Shown here: in pieces, positions 15,636 to 24,662 of the stretch
Layout: each line of letters starts with the position of its first letter
Numbering within the stretch: position 1 is the stretch's first letter
NCBI GenBank assembly: GCA_020860515.1
Contig: JAJBUG010000086.1
Coordinates: forward strand, 4,921 to 57,649
DNA: 52,729 bases
From: Bacteroidales bacterium
GTDB taxonomy: Bacteria > Bacteroidota > Bacteroidia > Bacteroidales > Muribaculaceae
Direction: 5' to 3'
Notes under the pieces: model-generated
Seen by the model: the letters and a program-made list of their open reading frames with translations, nothing else
What the model was told of the DNA's origin: nothing
Databases searched by the model: none
Made by a program: the position numbers and the translations under genes

Positions 15636-15684
15636 AAGATGCAAATGTACAAAAATTAATAAAATTTTTGTACATTTACATCTT
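15636..15684. terminator. 22-bp inverted repeat between GH92 and the regulator gene
   Basis: AAGATGCAAATGTACAAAAATT at 15636-15657 pairs with 15663-15684 across a 5-base loop, with one mismatch in 22. It begins 23 bases after the GH92 stop and ends 47 bases before the regulator's ATG. The stem is AT-rich and lacks a following T-run, so it may be a weak terminator or an operator for the adjacent DNA-binding protein. Confidence 0.55.
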
Positions 15685-15730
15685 GAAAACTAATCTTCAA
15701 CCTCATTCTGTCAACCTTATAAATTCCTCC

Positions 15731-18325
15731 ATGAAAAGTAGGAAATCCAAATATTCCATCATTTCGATTGCAATATTGATAATGACGACCTTACAGATCC
15801 AAGCACGAGCACCTAAGGTGGCTTATGGTCTGCACCTTAATTCATATCAAACCACTGGCCAGGAGCGCACCAAAGTGTGGCTCAACGACAGCGCAGCCAT
15901 CGAGGCCGGCGATGAATTGCAAATTGCATTCGAAATGGATGTACGCGACGAAGGATATCTTTGGGGACCAATTATGCACCTAAATGGAGACGATGGCCAA
16001 CAAATACATTTCAACTTTGCCCTCAACGAAATCAATAAATTCGAGCCGGCTCTGCTCTTAAATGAGGATATTCACCTATTTCACACCCTACCGCGAGTAG
16101 GCGAGACAATACCTGTGAGCCTCACAATGAATCAAAAAAAGGGAGTAATCGAAATACAGTATGCTGACATTGACACTATAATCAATGCCAACATAAAAAA
16201 TATCAACAGCTACCGCATATGCTTAGGACGCACAAGCACCAACGGCGATGTAGCCCCTATAAACATTCGCGACCTCCATATCAACAGAAACGATAAACCT
16301 CTATACTTTTGGAAATTTGCCAAGCACAATGGCGACACCTGCTACGACGAACTCCATAATTCAATAGCTCGCGGGTCATTCACCAATTGGATTCTCGACA
16401 AGCATGTGAAATGGGACCTTGTGTTTACTGATACTATCAAAGGAGAAGCCGACATGGTATTTGATGGCCGTAGCGGTATACTCAATTTGATACAACCGGG
16501 CCATATCCGCCAATACAATCTCGAAGGTCAATTCCTGCGACAAATCGATATAAAGGATGGAAGCAAGATGTGGAAAAGTTCGGGCCATTGCGTGTTCGAC
16601 ACTATCTCAGGGAAAATCATTTCTTATACCCTAAACGATCAGCAACTAACAAGATTTTCTTTTGCTGATCAATCATGGAGCAATCACCCCACTCCCACTC
16701 AAGACCCGGTGCATTTCAATCATGCGAGAGTATTCAATCCTGCCGATTCTTCATTTTACTTCTTCGGAGGATATGGCCATTACAAATATCATAATGATCT
16801 ATTCCGCATATCTCCAAATTCCAACGAAGTAGAACGTATAGAGTATGCCAATCCTATACCTCCACGATTTGGCGCAGCCATGGGTCTTGTGGATGGCAAA
16901 CTTTACATTGCTGGCGGCAAAGGAAACACAGTGGGCAAGCAAGCCATTGAGTCATACTTCTATTACGACCTTTGGGAAATAGACCTTAGCACTAAGGAAG
17001 CCCACAAAGTGTGGGAAATCCCAGCCGAAGAAATGAAGAAGGGCTGGATGCTCTCGTCCACCATGGCTTACAATGCTACCGACAGTGCTTTCTATGTGGT
17101 GAACATGGACGACGACGGGGGAAAACTGCTGCGTCTTAGTCTCAACGAACCCAAGATGGAGCCTGCATCGCGAGCTATTCTCAACAAAAATCCCTATCAA
17201 GATTTCGATTACAGCCTTATTTATAGCCAAGCCTTGGGTATTTATGTTTTTATCGTAGATAAGATCGGGGTAAACAAACTGCATACTATTTCAGTGTACA
17301 CGCTAAATTCACCCCTCCTCGACGAAGCAGAAATCCAACAGAATATTGGCAATGCTCATAAGCGATTCCCTTGGTGGTGGCTTATGATTGGTGGCTTCAT
17401 TATTGCGCTGATTGCTGGGGGAGTCCTAATTTCCAAAAAGAAAAAAGCTGTAGCGCAACAGCTAAGCCAAAAGCCAAGCGCACCAGCCCCAACTACCAAT
17501 AAGGCAGAGCCCGTCCAACCCAAAACAGAAGAAGAACCCGAGCCTGAAAAGATATTTTATGATACCAATAGCCGATTTATCGCTCTGCTTGGATGCTTTG
17601 GAGTGCGAGATAAGAAAGGTGAAGACATCACCTCAGCCTTTTCACCACGAATCAAGCAGCTTCTCTTGCTCTTAGTGCTCAATTCCGAGAAATCAGCCAA
17701 GGGCATTTCGGCTGACAAGGTTACGGAATTGATTTGGAACGACAAGGACGAACGCTCGGCTCGAAATAATCGCAATGTCACAGTGCGGCGCCTGCGCGTA
17801 CTGCTTGAAGAAGTTGGCAATGTAGAACTAAAGAGCGACGGCGGATTCATGCGCCTGGAATATGGCAACGACTGCCTTTGCGACTATCATGAATTGCACC
17901 GCTGCTATAAGCAGTTCCAAAAAACACAAGATGGCGATATCGACCCAGAGCTTCGTGGCAGAATTTTAGAGCTCCTGCTTCGTGGCACCCTGCTGCCTAA
18001 TACCCAGGACGAATGGCTCGACCAATTCAAAGACACCACCTCGAGCATGGCACTCGATATGCTCAGCCATCTGCTTAAAGGTGCCATAGCAAATGCCAAT
18101 TGCTCAGTAGCGGCCAAGATTGCTGAAATCATGCTTCTCCACGACCCCCTCAACGAGGAGGCCATCGCTGCACAATGCCAAATGTTGGCCGATCAAGGCA
18201 AAATCGGGCTTGCAAAAAGTGCCTACGACCGATTCGCCCGAATCTACCTGGAGACAATGGGCGAACCCTACGGGGTATCTTTCGCCGAACTTCAGCAACG
18301 ACCGCAATCGCCCAATAATCAATGA
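15731..18325 (+). CDS. Membrane-spanning Kelch-like sensor with SARP-type DNA-binding domain
   Basis: An 864-residue predicted one-component regulator. After a signal-anchor, residues about 30-200 form a beta-sandwich-like domain. Residues about 230-520 hold Kelch-type repeats (FYFFGGYGHYKYHNDLFRI, KLYIAGGKGN). A membrane helix follows basic/aromatic sequence (WWWLMIGGFIIALIAGG, about 548-566). The cytoplasmic part has a Pro/Glu linker and then a winged-helix region (RIKQLLLLLVLNS, DKVTELIWNDKDERSARNN, VTVRRLRVLLEEVG) followed by helical repeats, as in SARP/BTAD activators. It is next to susC and bounded by its own hairpins, so control of this locus is likely. The ATG at 15731 was preferred over a TTG at 15668 lying inside the inverted repeat. 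Confidence 0.82.
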   Translation: MKSRKSKYSIISIAILIMTTLQIQARAPKVAYGLHLNSYQTTGQERTKVWLNDSAAIEAGDELQIAFEMDVRDEGYLWGPIMHLNGDDGQQIHFNFALNEINKFEPALLLNEDIHLFHTLPRVGETIPVSLTMNQKKGVIEIQYADIDTIINANIKNINSYRICLGRTSTNGDVAPINIRDLHINRNDKPLYFWKFAKHNGDTCYDELHNSIARGSFTNWILDKHVKWDLVFTDTIKGEADMVFDGRSGILNLIQPGHIRQYNLEGQFLRQIDIKDGSKMWKSSGHCVFDTISGKIISYTLNDQQLTRFSFADQSWSNHPTPTQDPVHFNHARVFNPADSSFYFFGGYGHYKYHNDLFRISPNSNEVERIEYANPIPPRFGAAMGLVDGKLYIAGGKGNTVGKQAIESYFYYDLWEIDLSTKEAHKVWEIPAEEMKKGWMLSSTMAYNATDSAFYVVNMDDDGGKLLRLSLNEPKMEPASRAILNKNPYQDFDYSLIYSQALGIYVFIVDKIGVNKLHTISVYTLNSPLLDEAEIQQNIGNAHKRFPWWWLMIGGFIIALIAGGVLISKKKKAVAQQLSQKPSAPAPTTNKAEPVQPKTEEEPEPEKIFYDTNSRFIALLGCFGVRDKKGEDITSAFSPRIKQLLLLLVLNSEKSAKGISADKVTELIWNDKDERSARNNRNVTVRRLRVLLEEVGNVELKSDGGFMRLEYGNDCLCDYHELHRCYKQFQKTQDGDIDPELRGRILELLLRGTLLPNTQDEWLDQFKDTTSSMALDMLSHLLKGAIANANCSVAAKIAEIMLLHDPLNEEAIAAQCQMLADQGKIGLAKSAYDRFARIYLETMGEPYGVSFAELQQRPQSPNNQ

Positions 18326-18367
18326 AAAAACAATTACAAAAACAAATTAAAAGAATAATTAAAAATG

Positions 18368-18397
18368 AGCGATTAAAGTTAATTTTAATCGCTTTTT
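18368..18397 (+). terminator. Intrinsic terminator after the regulator gene
   Basis: AGCGATTAAA (18368-18377) pairs with TTTAATCGCT (18384-18393) across a 6-base loop and is followed by TTTTT. It separates the regulator from the susC promoter. Confidence 0.75.
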
Positions 18398-18419
18398 AAT
18401 TATCGATTAATAGTGAAAA

Positions 18420-18452
18420 TTTGCACATATTAAGTTATGGTCTGTTACTTTG
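18420..18452 (+). promoter_or_regulatory. Promoter of the susC operon
   Basis: TTTG at 18420-18423 and TTACTTTG at 18445-18452 (one mismatch to TAnnTTTG) are separated by 21 bases. The start site would fall near 18459, giving a leader of about 25 bases to the ATG at 18485. It is the most probable target of the neighbouring SARP-type regulator, but no operator is obvious. Confidence 0.55.
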
Positions 18453-18484
18453 CAGCAGATAAATTTTTCACTAACTCTAATCAC

Positions 18485-21400
18485 ATGAATCAGAAAGTGC
18501 ATATCATGAAAGCGTGGAGCCCAGGTGGCTCAATCCGCAAATGGTTTGCGGCAACAAGTCTGCTTCTATTCTCTGCAATAGCAATGCAAGCCCAAACCCT
18601 GGTGCCCATCACGGGCACAGTGCTCGATGCCTCGGGCGAACCTATTATCGGCGCATCTGTAAAGGTGCAAGGCGGCAAAGCCGTGGTAACTGACCTCGAT
18701 GGCAATTACAAAATGGATGCCCCGCAGGGAGCCACAGTTGAGGTTTCTTATGTGGGCTGCGTACCGGCTAAGTTCAAGGTTACAGATGCCAAAGCTTACA
18801 ACCTGACACTGCAAAACTCACTTAACAATCTTGAGGAAGTGGTGGTTGTAGGTTACGGCACACAAAAGAAGGCCACCCTCACAGGTGCCATCTCTTCAAT
18901 CGGCGGCGACGATCTGGTCACAACCAAGGCTCAGGACACAAAGAACATGCTCAACGGCAAGATTCCTGGCGTACGTGTGACGCAGAACACCTCCGAGCCT
19001 GGTGATTTCAGCTATGGCAACTTCGATATCCGTGGTTACGGAGGCAGCCCACTGATTGTAGTGGATGGCGTGCCTCGTGAAAACTTTGAGCGCCTCGATC
19101 CTAACGAAATCGAATCAATCTCAGTGCTCAAGGATGCTTCAGCAGCCATCTACGGTGCTCGTGGCGGCAACGGCGTAATCCTGGTAACTACTAAGAAGGG
19201 TGATGAAGGCCGAGCAAAGGTTACCTACTCGATGTACTATGGTATCCAGCGCCCAGCTGAAATGCTCAAGCCTGTGGGAGCTATCGACCGCATGACTATC
19301 TATAATGAAAAGACAATGCGCAGCCTTACCGACCCACGCCTTCAGTATACCCAAGCTGATTTTGATGCTTATTACAATGGCGAAAAGACTTCGCTCGACT
19401 GGTACGATCAGGTTGTCACTAACCATGCTCCTCAGCAGCAACATAATGTGAACGTAAGCGGTGGCACTAACAAAATCGATTACTTCGTAAACTTCAGCTA
19501 TCTCGATCAGAAAGGCTTCCTTAAGAGCAACGACCTTGATTACAATCGCTACAATGTGCGCAGTAACATTACAGCCAATCTCTTCGAAGGCCTTACCTTC
19601 TCGGCAAAGTTGGCTGGCACACTCGACAAGCGTGAACGCCCCTACACCGAGACATGGGAAATCTTCAAGACTCTCTGGCGCTCAGTGCCCGACGAGCAGG
19701 TTTATGCCAATGACAACCCCAATTACTATGCTCACATGCGTTCTGACATTCAGAACCCTGCAGCTTTGGCACAGAAGGACCTTACTGGATACAAGAAGAA
19801 TACTAACAAAATCTTCACCTCAACTTTCGATGCCACCTATGCCCTGCCCTGGGTACAAGGCCTGAAAGTAAAGGGTCTCTTCAGCTACGACAATACCACC
19901 CAGGACAACAGCAAATGGCAACAAACCTACTATGAATATGACTATGATGAGACTACTGACACCTACACTGGCGTAGCTCGCAATGCTCCCAATCAGCTCA
20001 CTCGCACTTACAACAACACATGGTCAACCCTATGGCAGGCATCGGTAAGCTACGACAACAAGTTTGGCAACAATAACGTATCTGCTTTGATGCTCTATGA
20101 AGAATCCTACACAAAGTACGATGATCTTGAAGGCAGTCGCTACTTTACTCTGCAAATCCCCTATATGTTTGCGGGTAATACTACAAATCAAAGCATTACT
20201 GGAGGAAACTTGTCGGAACTTTCACGTAAGGGCCTTGTAGGTCGCTTCACCTACAACTGGGACGACAAATATTTCGCTGAGTTCGCTTTCCGTTACGATG
20301 GTTCTTCCAAGTTTGCCGAAGGTCACCAATGGGGCTTCTTCCCCACCGTGCAGGCTGGTTGGAGAATCTCTGAGGAGAACTTCATCAAGAACAATACCCA
20401 CATCATCGATAACCTCAAATTCCGCGTTAGCTACGGTAAGATGGGTGATGACAGCTGTGCTGACTATCAATATCTTTCAGGTTACACATATCCTAATACA
20501 TCAGGCGTAATCCGCAATGGTTATCCAAAAGGTGGCATCTTCGATGGTGAGGTAGTGAATGCTCTTGGTTTCAGAGGAGCTGCTAATCCTAATATCACTT
20601 GGTACACAATCAAAACGTTCAACATTGGTTTTGACCTCGATATGTGGCACGGCCTTCTTGGCGCAACCGTTGAGTACTATCAGCGCGACCGCGACGGACT
20701 GTTGGCTACCCGAGCAACCACGGTACCTGGCAACTTCGGCAGTGAGATGCCTCAGGAGAATCTCAACAGTGATCGCACCCGCGGCTTCGAACTTGAGCTT
20801 CGCCACAACAACCGCATTGGCAACGTAAACTACTACGTGACTGGCAATATTGCCTACACTCGCAATCAGCTCCGATATGTAGAGCAGACTCCAGCTGGCA
20901 ATTCCTACGAAAATTGGACTACCACAACCAACTCAAACCGCTACAACGATATCTGGTTCGGCTATGGAGGCGACGGTCGCTTCACCAACTGGCAGGAAAT
21001 TGCCTATGCCAACGCTTATGGCATGAACAACGGTACCAACTCGACCCTCCCTGGCGATTATATCTATGAGGACTGGAATGGTGATGGTGTAATTGATAGT
21101 ATGGACAAGCACCCCATCGCTACAACAATCAGCAAGGGCGACAACTTCTACCAGAAGTATAACTATCCTCTGCTTACCTTTGGCCTCACACTTGGCGGCA
21201 GTTGGAATGGCCTGGACTGCAGCTTTACATTCCAAGGGGCAGGCAAATCCTACATCGCTTATGGCGAACAACTTTCAGCTCCGTTGGCATGGAACGGCAA
21301 CGCATTGGAAATGTTCCTCGATCGCTGGCACCCGGTAGATGCAAATGCCTATCCTTGGGATCCTTCGCTGGAATGGGTTAGCGGTTACTACAGCTATGGT

Positions 21401-21664
21401 GGCACTACTCCTGATAGCAGCTCAGAATTCGCAATACAGAAGGGTGATTATCTGCGCCTTAAGACTGCTGAAATCGGCTACACCTTGCCCTTGAAATGGA
21501 CCCGAGTAGTTGGTATCCAGAATCTCCGACTTTTCGTCAATGGTTACAACCTCTTTACTATCACCAATGTCAAAGGCGTTGACCCAGAGAAGCCTGCAGC
21601 TCTCTATGGCTACATGTACCCTCTCAACCGCTCCTACAACTTTGGCTTAAGTGTAACATTCTAA
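18485..21664 (+). CDS. SusC/RagA-family TonB-dependent outer-membrane glycan transporter
   Basis: A 1059-residue TonB-dependent porin that imports oligosaccharides together with SusD. After a long signal peptide (FAATSLLLFSAIAMQAQ), residues about 35-110 are the carboxypeptidase-regulatory-like domain (ITGTVLDASGEPIIGASV). The TonB-box-like EEVVVVGYGTQ and the plug (NMLNGKIPGVRVTQN, then DIRGYGGSPLIVVDGVPR) follow, and the barrel ends in the aromatic-rich SYNFGLSVTF. An in-frame ATG at 18437 was rejected because it lies upstream of the predicted transcription start. It is 13 bases from susD, so they are co-transcribed. Confidence 0.97.
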   Translation: MNQKVHIMKAWSPGGSIRKWFAATSLLLFSAIAMQAQTLVPITGTVLDASGEPIIGASVKVQGGKAVVTDLDGNYKMDAPQGATVEVSYVGCVPAKFKVTDAKAYNLTLQNSLNNLEEVVVVGYGTQKKATLTGAISSIGGDDLVTTKAQDTKNMLNGKIPGVRVTQNTSEPGDFSYGNFDIRGYGGSPLIVVDGVPRENFERLDPNEIESISVLKDASAAIYGARGGNGVILVTTKKGDEGRAKVTYSMYYGIQRPAEMLKPVGAIDRMTIYNEKTMRSLTDPRLQYTQADFDAYYNGEKTSLDWYDQVVTNHAPQQQHNVNVSGGTNKIDYFVNFSYLDQKGFLKSNDLDYNRYNVRSNITANLFEGLTFSAKLAGTLDKRERPYTETWEIFKTLWRSVPDEQVYANDNPNYYAHMRSDIQNPAALAQKDLTGYKKNTNKIFTSTFDATYALPWVQGLKVKGLFSYDNTTQDNSKWQQTYYEYDYDETTDTYTGVARNAPNQLTRTYNNTWSTLWQASVSYDNKFGNNNVSALMLYEESYTKYDDLEGSRYFTLQIPYMFAGNTTNQSITGGNLSELSRKGLVGRFTYNWDDKYFAEFAFRYDGSSKFAEGHQWGFFPTVQAGWRISEENFIKNNTHIIDNLKFRVSYGKMGDDSCADYQYLSGYTYPNTSGVIRNGYPKGGIFDGEVVNALGFRGAANPNITWYTIKTFNIGFDLDMWHGLLGATVEYYQRDRDGLLATRATTVPGNFGSEMPQENLNSDRTRGFELELRHNNRIGNVNYYVTGNIAYTRNQLRYVEQTPAGNSYENWTTTTNSNRYNDIWFGYGGDGRFTNWQEIAYANAYGMNNGTNSTLPGDYIYEDWNGDGVIDSMDKHPIATTISKGDNFYQKYNYPLLTFGLTLGGSWNGLDCSFTFQGAGKSYIAYGEQLSAPLAWNGNALEMFLDRWHPVDANAYPWDPSLEWVSGYYSYGGTTPDSSSEFAIQKGDYLRLKTAEIGYTLPLKWTRVVGIQNLRLFVNGYNLFTITNVKGVDPEKPAALYGYMYPLNRSYNFGLSVTF

Positions 21665-21677
21665 AAATCTCCCTGTC

Positions 21678-23732
21678 ATGAAACTCAAAAATATCTTCAT
21701 ATACGGTGCTTTCGCAGGCTCAATGGCTCTTTCAAGCTGTCACGACCTCGACATTCAGCCCGTCAATATCCTCACTGGTGAGGATATCTACAACGAAGGT
21801 GGTATCACAGCCTACATGGCTGGCCTTTACAGTCGCCTGCCGATGGAAGACTTTGCCACAACAACCACCAGCGACTTTTCCACATGCGAAGGTTATTTCG
21901 GTTGGAACTGCATCACTTGGGACCAAGTGACCACAGGCGAAACCGTAAATCACAACAATATATCCATGGCCACCGCCAAGCTGATGAATGGCTACTGGGC
22001 ATGCGGCTATCAGCTAATCCGCAATGCCAATGTGCTTATCCAAGATCTGCCAGCCTACGTCGGCACTCTGCAAGGAGCTGAGGAATGGATTGCCGAGGCT
22101 AAGTTTATCCGCGCCTACACCTACTTCAATATGGTTCATCGCTACGGTGGCGTGCCAATCGTGGAGGAACCACAAGAACTGACTGACAATAACGAAGACC
22201 TGTGGGTAGCCCGCAACAGTCATGAGGAAAGCGTGGATTTCATCCTCAACGACCTCGACTATGCAATCCAAAATCTGGGCACTACAAAGGTTAATGGGCG
22301 TGCCAACAAATATGTGGCAGCTGCATTCAAGAGCCGTGTGGCCCTGTATGCTGCTTCAATCGCTCGCTATGGACAGCAATTCACCCACACTGTGGATGGT
22401 GTGATGGTGTGCGGAATACCAGAAAGCAAAGCGACTGATTACTATAAGCAGGCTTACGACGCTGCATTAGTCGTTGAAGAAGGGGGATACAGCCTATATC
22501 GCAACAATAGCGACAAGGCCGAGAATTTCCGCATGCTCTTCCTTGATGCTGACAAGAGCAGCGAGTCAATTTTCATTCGCCAATACGACCTCAACAACCA
22601 GGTGCACAGCTTTGATTACATCTATTGCCCTCCCCGCATGACCACCAGCTACGGCAGCCGCTTCAATGTTACTCTCGATTGGATTGAGCTCTTCGATGGG
22701 CTGCCCTTGGATCCTAATACAGGTCGCCTGAAGACCACCGACGACGAAGGCAATTACATCGTATACGATGGGGAACAAGCTCTCTATGAAGGTGCCGAAC
22801 CCCGCCTCCTTGGCAGCATCTTCATCCCCGGCAACACTTACAAAGGCGTGGTTTATGATATTCGCTCAGGTCTTATCGATGAAAGCGTTGACCCCTCAGA
22901 GAAGATTCAGAAATTCGTAGCCGACGATGGCGAAACCACAACTGCCTGGACAGCCGCAAGTCCCTGGTTTGCTGAGCATGTGAAGACCACTGGCGAGACT
23001 GTCTTCAACCAGACTCCCTATGAGACCTCCACTGGCGTACAACTCAAGATTCAAGGCATGGATGGTCCCGGCAATGGTGGCACCACCAACACTCTCACTG
23101 GCCTCCAAGGCATTAAGTGGCTTGATCTTACCCTGTCGGTGTCAGAAACCAATATCGACAAAATGGTGCATCCATGGATTGACATCCGCTATGCAGAGGT
23201 GCTACTTAACCGCGCTGAGGCCGCCATCGAGCTTGCACAAAGCGGCACCGGAAGTTACAGTGGGCACAACATGCTCGATGATGCCATGGCTTGCATCAAC
23301 GACATCCGTGACCGCGCTGGCGCCACACTGCTCACTTCAACTGCCGAGCTAAGCGATCAAGCTATCGAGAACCGTCGCGGATCGGGCAAGAACTCATTCG
23401 TATTCGCACCCAACAAGGGGTTGCACGCAGTGCGCGTAGAGCGTGTGAAGGAGCTTGCTTTCGAGCACGAGGTATATTGGAGCTACCGCCGCTGGTTCAC
23501 TTTCGATCAACAAATCAACAACTATCGCCGTCGCATGCTGGCCCCCTTCCTCTTTGCAAAGGGCGCAACTATCGGCGAGAACGGCAATCCCGATGGAAAG
23601 TATATCTACGATACTCGCGTGTGTGAGCGTGCAAGCGATCGCATAACCTTCGACACAAAGTACTATTACGACCAAGTGCCTGAGAGTCAACTTAAGATTA
23701 ACCCTCTCTTGGTACAGAATGCACAGTTCTAA
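21678..23732 (+). CDS. SusD/RagB-family glycan-binding lipoprotein
   Basis: A 684-residue outer-membrane lipoprotein (lipobox ALSSC at about residue 21) that forms the lid over the SusC barrel and captures glycan. Family features include AEAKFIRAYTYFNMVHRYGGVPIV in part near residues 135-160 and the C-terminal VERVKELAFEHEVYWSYRRW. It is longer than the usual 500-600 residues, with an insertion around residues 380-470, where extra loops may shape the binding surface. It sits between susC and the DUF3823 gene. Confidence 0.96.
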   Translation: MKLKNIFIYGAFAGSMALSSCHDLDIQPVNILTGEDIYNEGGITAYMAGLYSRLPMEDFATTTTSDFSTCEGYFGWNCITWDQVTTGETVNHNNISMATAKLMNGYWACGYQLIRNANVLIQDLPAYVGTLQGAEEWIAEAKFIRAYTYFNMVHRYGGVPIVEEPQELTDNNEDLWVARNSHEESVDFILNDLDYAIQNLGTTKVNGRANKYVAAAFKSRVALYAASIARYGQQFTHTVDGVMVCGIPESKATDYYKQAYDAALVVEEGGYSLYRNNSDKAENFRMLFLDADKSSESIFIRQYDLNNQVHSFDYIYCPPRMTTSYGSRFNVTLDWIELFDGLPLDPNTGRLKTTDDEGNYIVYDGEQALYEGAEPRLLGSIFIPGNTYKGVVYDIRSGLIDESVDPSEKIQKFVADDGETTTAWTAASPWFAEHVKTTGETVFNQTPYETSTGVQLKIQGMDGPGNGGTTNTLTGLQGIKWLDLTLSVSETNIDKMVHPWIDIRYAEVLLNRAEAAIELAQSGTGSYSGHNMLDDAMACINDIRDRAGATLLTSTAELSDQAIENRRGSGKNSFVFAPNKGLHAVRVERVKELAFEHEVYWSYRRWFTFDQQINNYRRRMLAPFLFAKGATIGENGNPDGKYIYDTRVCERASDRITFDTKYYYDQVPESQLKINPLLVQNAQF

Positions 23733-23759
23733 TCTCTCAGCCTTAAACCCACAACTATT

Positions 23760-24533
23760 ATGAAAATCAATCTCAAATATTCAGCAATTTGCCTGGGTTT
23801 AATCCTCGGCATGGCAGTCACAACCTCGTGCGAACGCGACAACTATGACGAGCCAGAAGCAAAAATAAGCGGCCAAATCTACGATAATTCTGGCAACAAG
23901 CTGCAAACCGCAATCGCCCAGAATAGCATGAAGATCAAAATTGTAGAGACCAGTTATAGCCATGGCGACGAATCAATCGTGGTAACCCCACAGTACCTCA
24001 ACATGGGCCAGGATGGCTCGTTCGTCAACAACAAGCTCTTTGCTGGCACCTATACAGTGGCTCCCGTGCAGGGTCCGTTCTTCGAGGCGCAGGACGAAGA
24101 TGGTGTGACCCAGACTATTGAACTGAAGAATGGCAAGATGGCTACTCTCAACTTCTCAGTGACACCCTATCTTGACCTGCAATGGGTGAAGAAGCCTTAC
24201 ATCGGCAGCGATGGCAAGCTCTACGCTTCGTTTGTATTCACACGCAACCACAAGGATGGTTACACCGACCCCAACCTTAGCGATTGCTGCATCTGGGTAT
24301 CTCACACCCAATATTGCGGGCCTGAAGGCGATAGCAACTACACACCTGGCACCACCACCATTACAGCCGATATGGAAGGCCAGGAAATAGAGCTTTGCAC
24401 CAAAGAACCCATCAAATATGCAATGCATTATTGGGTGCGCATTGGCGCTCGCTGCAACGACACCTATAAGACATACAACTATACCACAATCGAAGAGCTT
24501 GATGTAACCAGCTCACAAATTGTAAGTCAATAA
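23760..24533 (+). CDS. DUF3823 surface lipoprotein, probable accessory glycan-binding protein
   Basis: A 257-residue lipoprotein (lipobox AVTTSC, Cys24). Residues 35-125 form a carboxypeptidase-regulatory-like beta domain (EAKISGQIYDNSGNKLQTA, FVNNKLFAGTYTVAPVQGPF), and residues 130-245 a second beta domain starting VTPYLDLQWVKKPYI. DUF3823 proteins regularly follow SusC/SusD pairs and are thought to bind ligand at the cell surface; I infer the same role. Co-transcribed with susD (27-base gap). Confidence 0.9.
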   Translation: MKINLKYSAICLGLILGMAVTTSCERDNYDEPEAKISGQIYDNSGNKLQTAIAQNSMKIKIVETSYSHGDESIVVTPQYLNMGQDGSFVNNKLFAGTYTVAPVQGPFFEAQDEDGVTQTIELKNGKMATLNFSVTPYLDLQWVKKPYIGSDGKLYASFVFTRNHKDGYTDPNLSDCCIWVSHTQYCGPEGDSNYTPGTTTITADMEGQEIELCTKEPIKYAMHYWVRIGARCNDTYKTYNYTTIEELDVTSSQIVSQ

Positions 24534-24588
24534 GGCGCAGGCTTAATCACTGGCAATAAGATTATAAACTCAGGTTGACAATTTTCAA

Positions 24589-24633
24589 AAAGGAGGGATG
24601 GAGACTACCATTCCCCACCCCTCCTTTACTTTT
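24589..24633 (+). terminator. Hairpin with T-rich tail between DUF3823 and GH2; attenuator candidate
   Basis: AAAGGAGGG (24589-24597) pairs with CCCTCCTTT (24619-24627), with further partial pairing inside the 21-base loop, and ACTTTTTC follows. No consensus -7 box separates it from the GH2 ATG at 24663. The enzyme genes may therefore depend on partial read-through, giving more SusC/SusD than enzyme mRNA. That is inference. Confidence 0.6.
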
Positions 24634-24662
24634 TCAATTTCTTTCTCTTTAACCCGAACGCC

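Noticed and set aside
15668..15730. TTG start extending the Kelch/SARP protein by 21 residues
   Set aside because: It lies inside the inverted repeat and would place a polar segment ahead of the signal-anchor; the ATG at 15731 gives a normal signal sequence.
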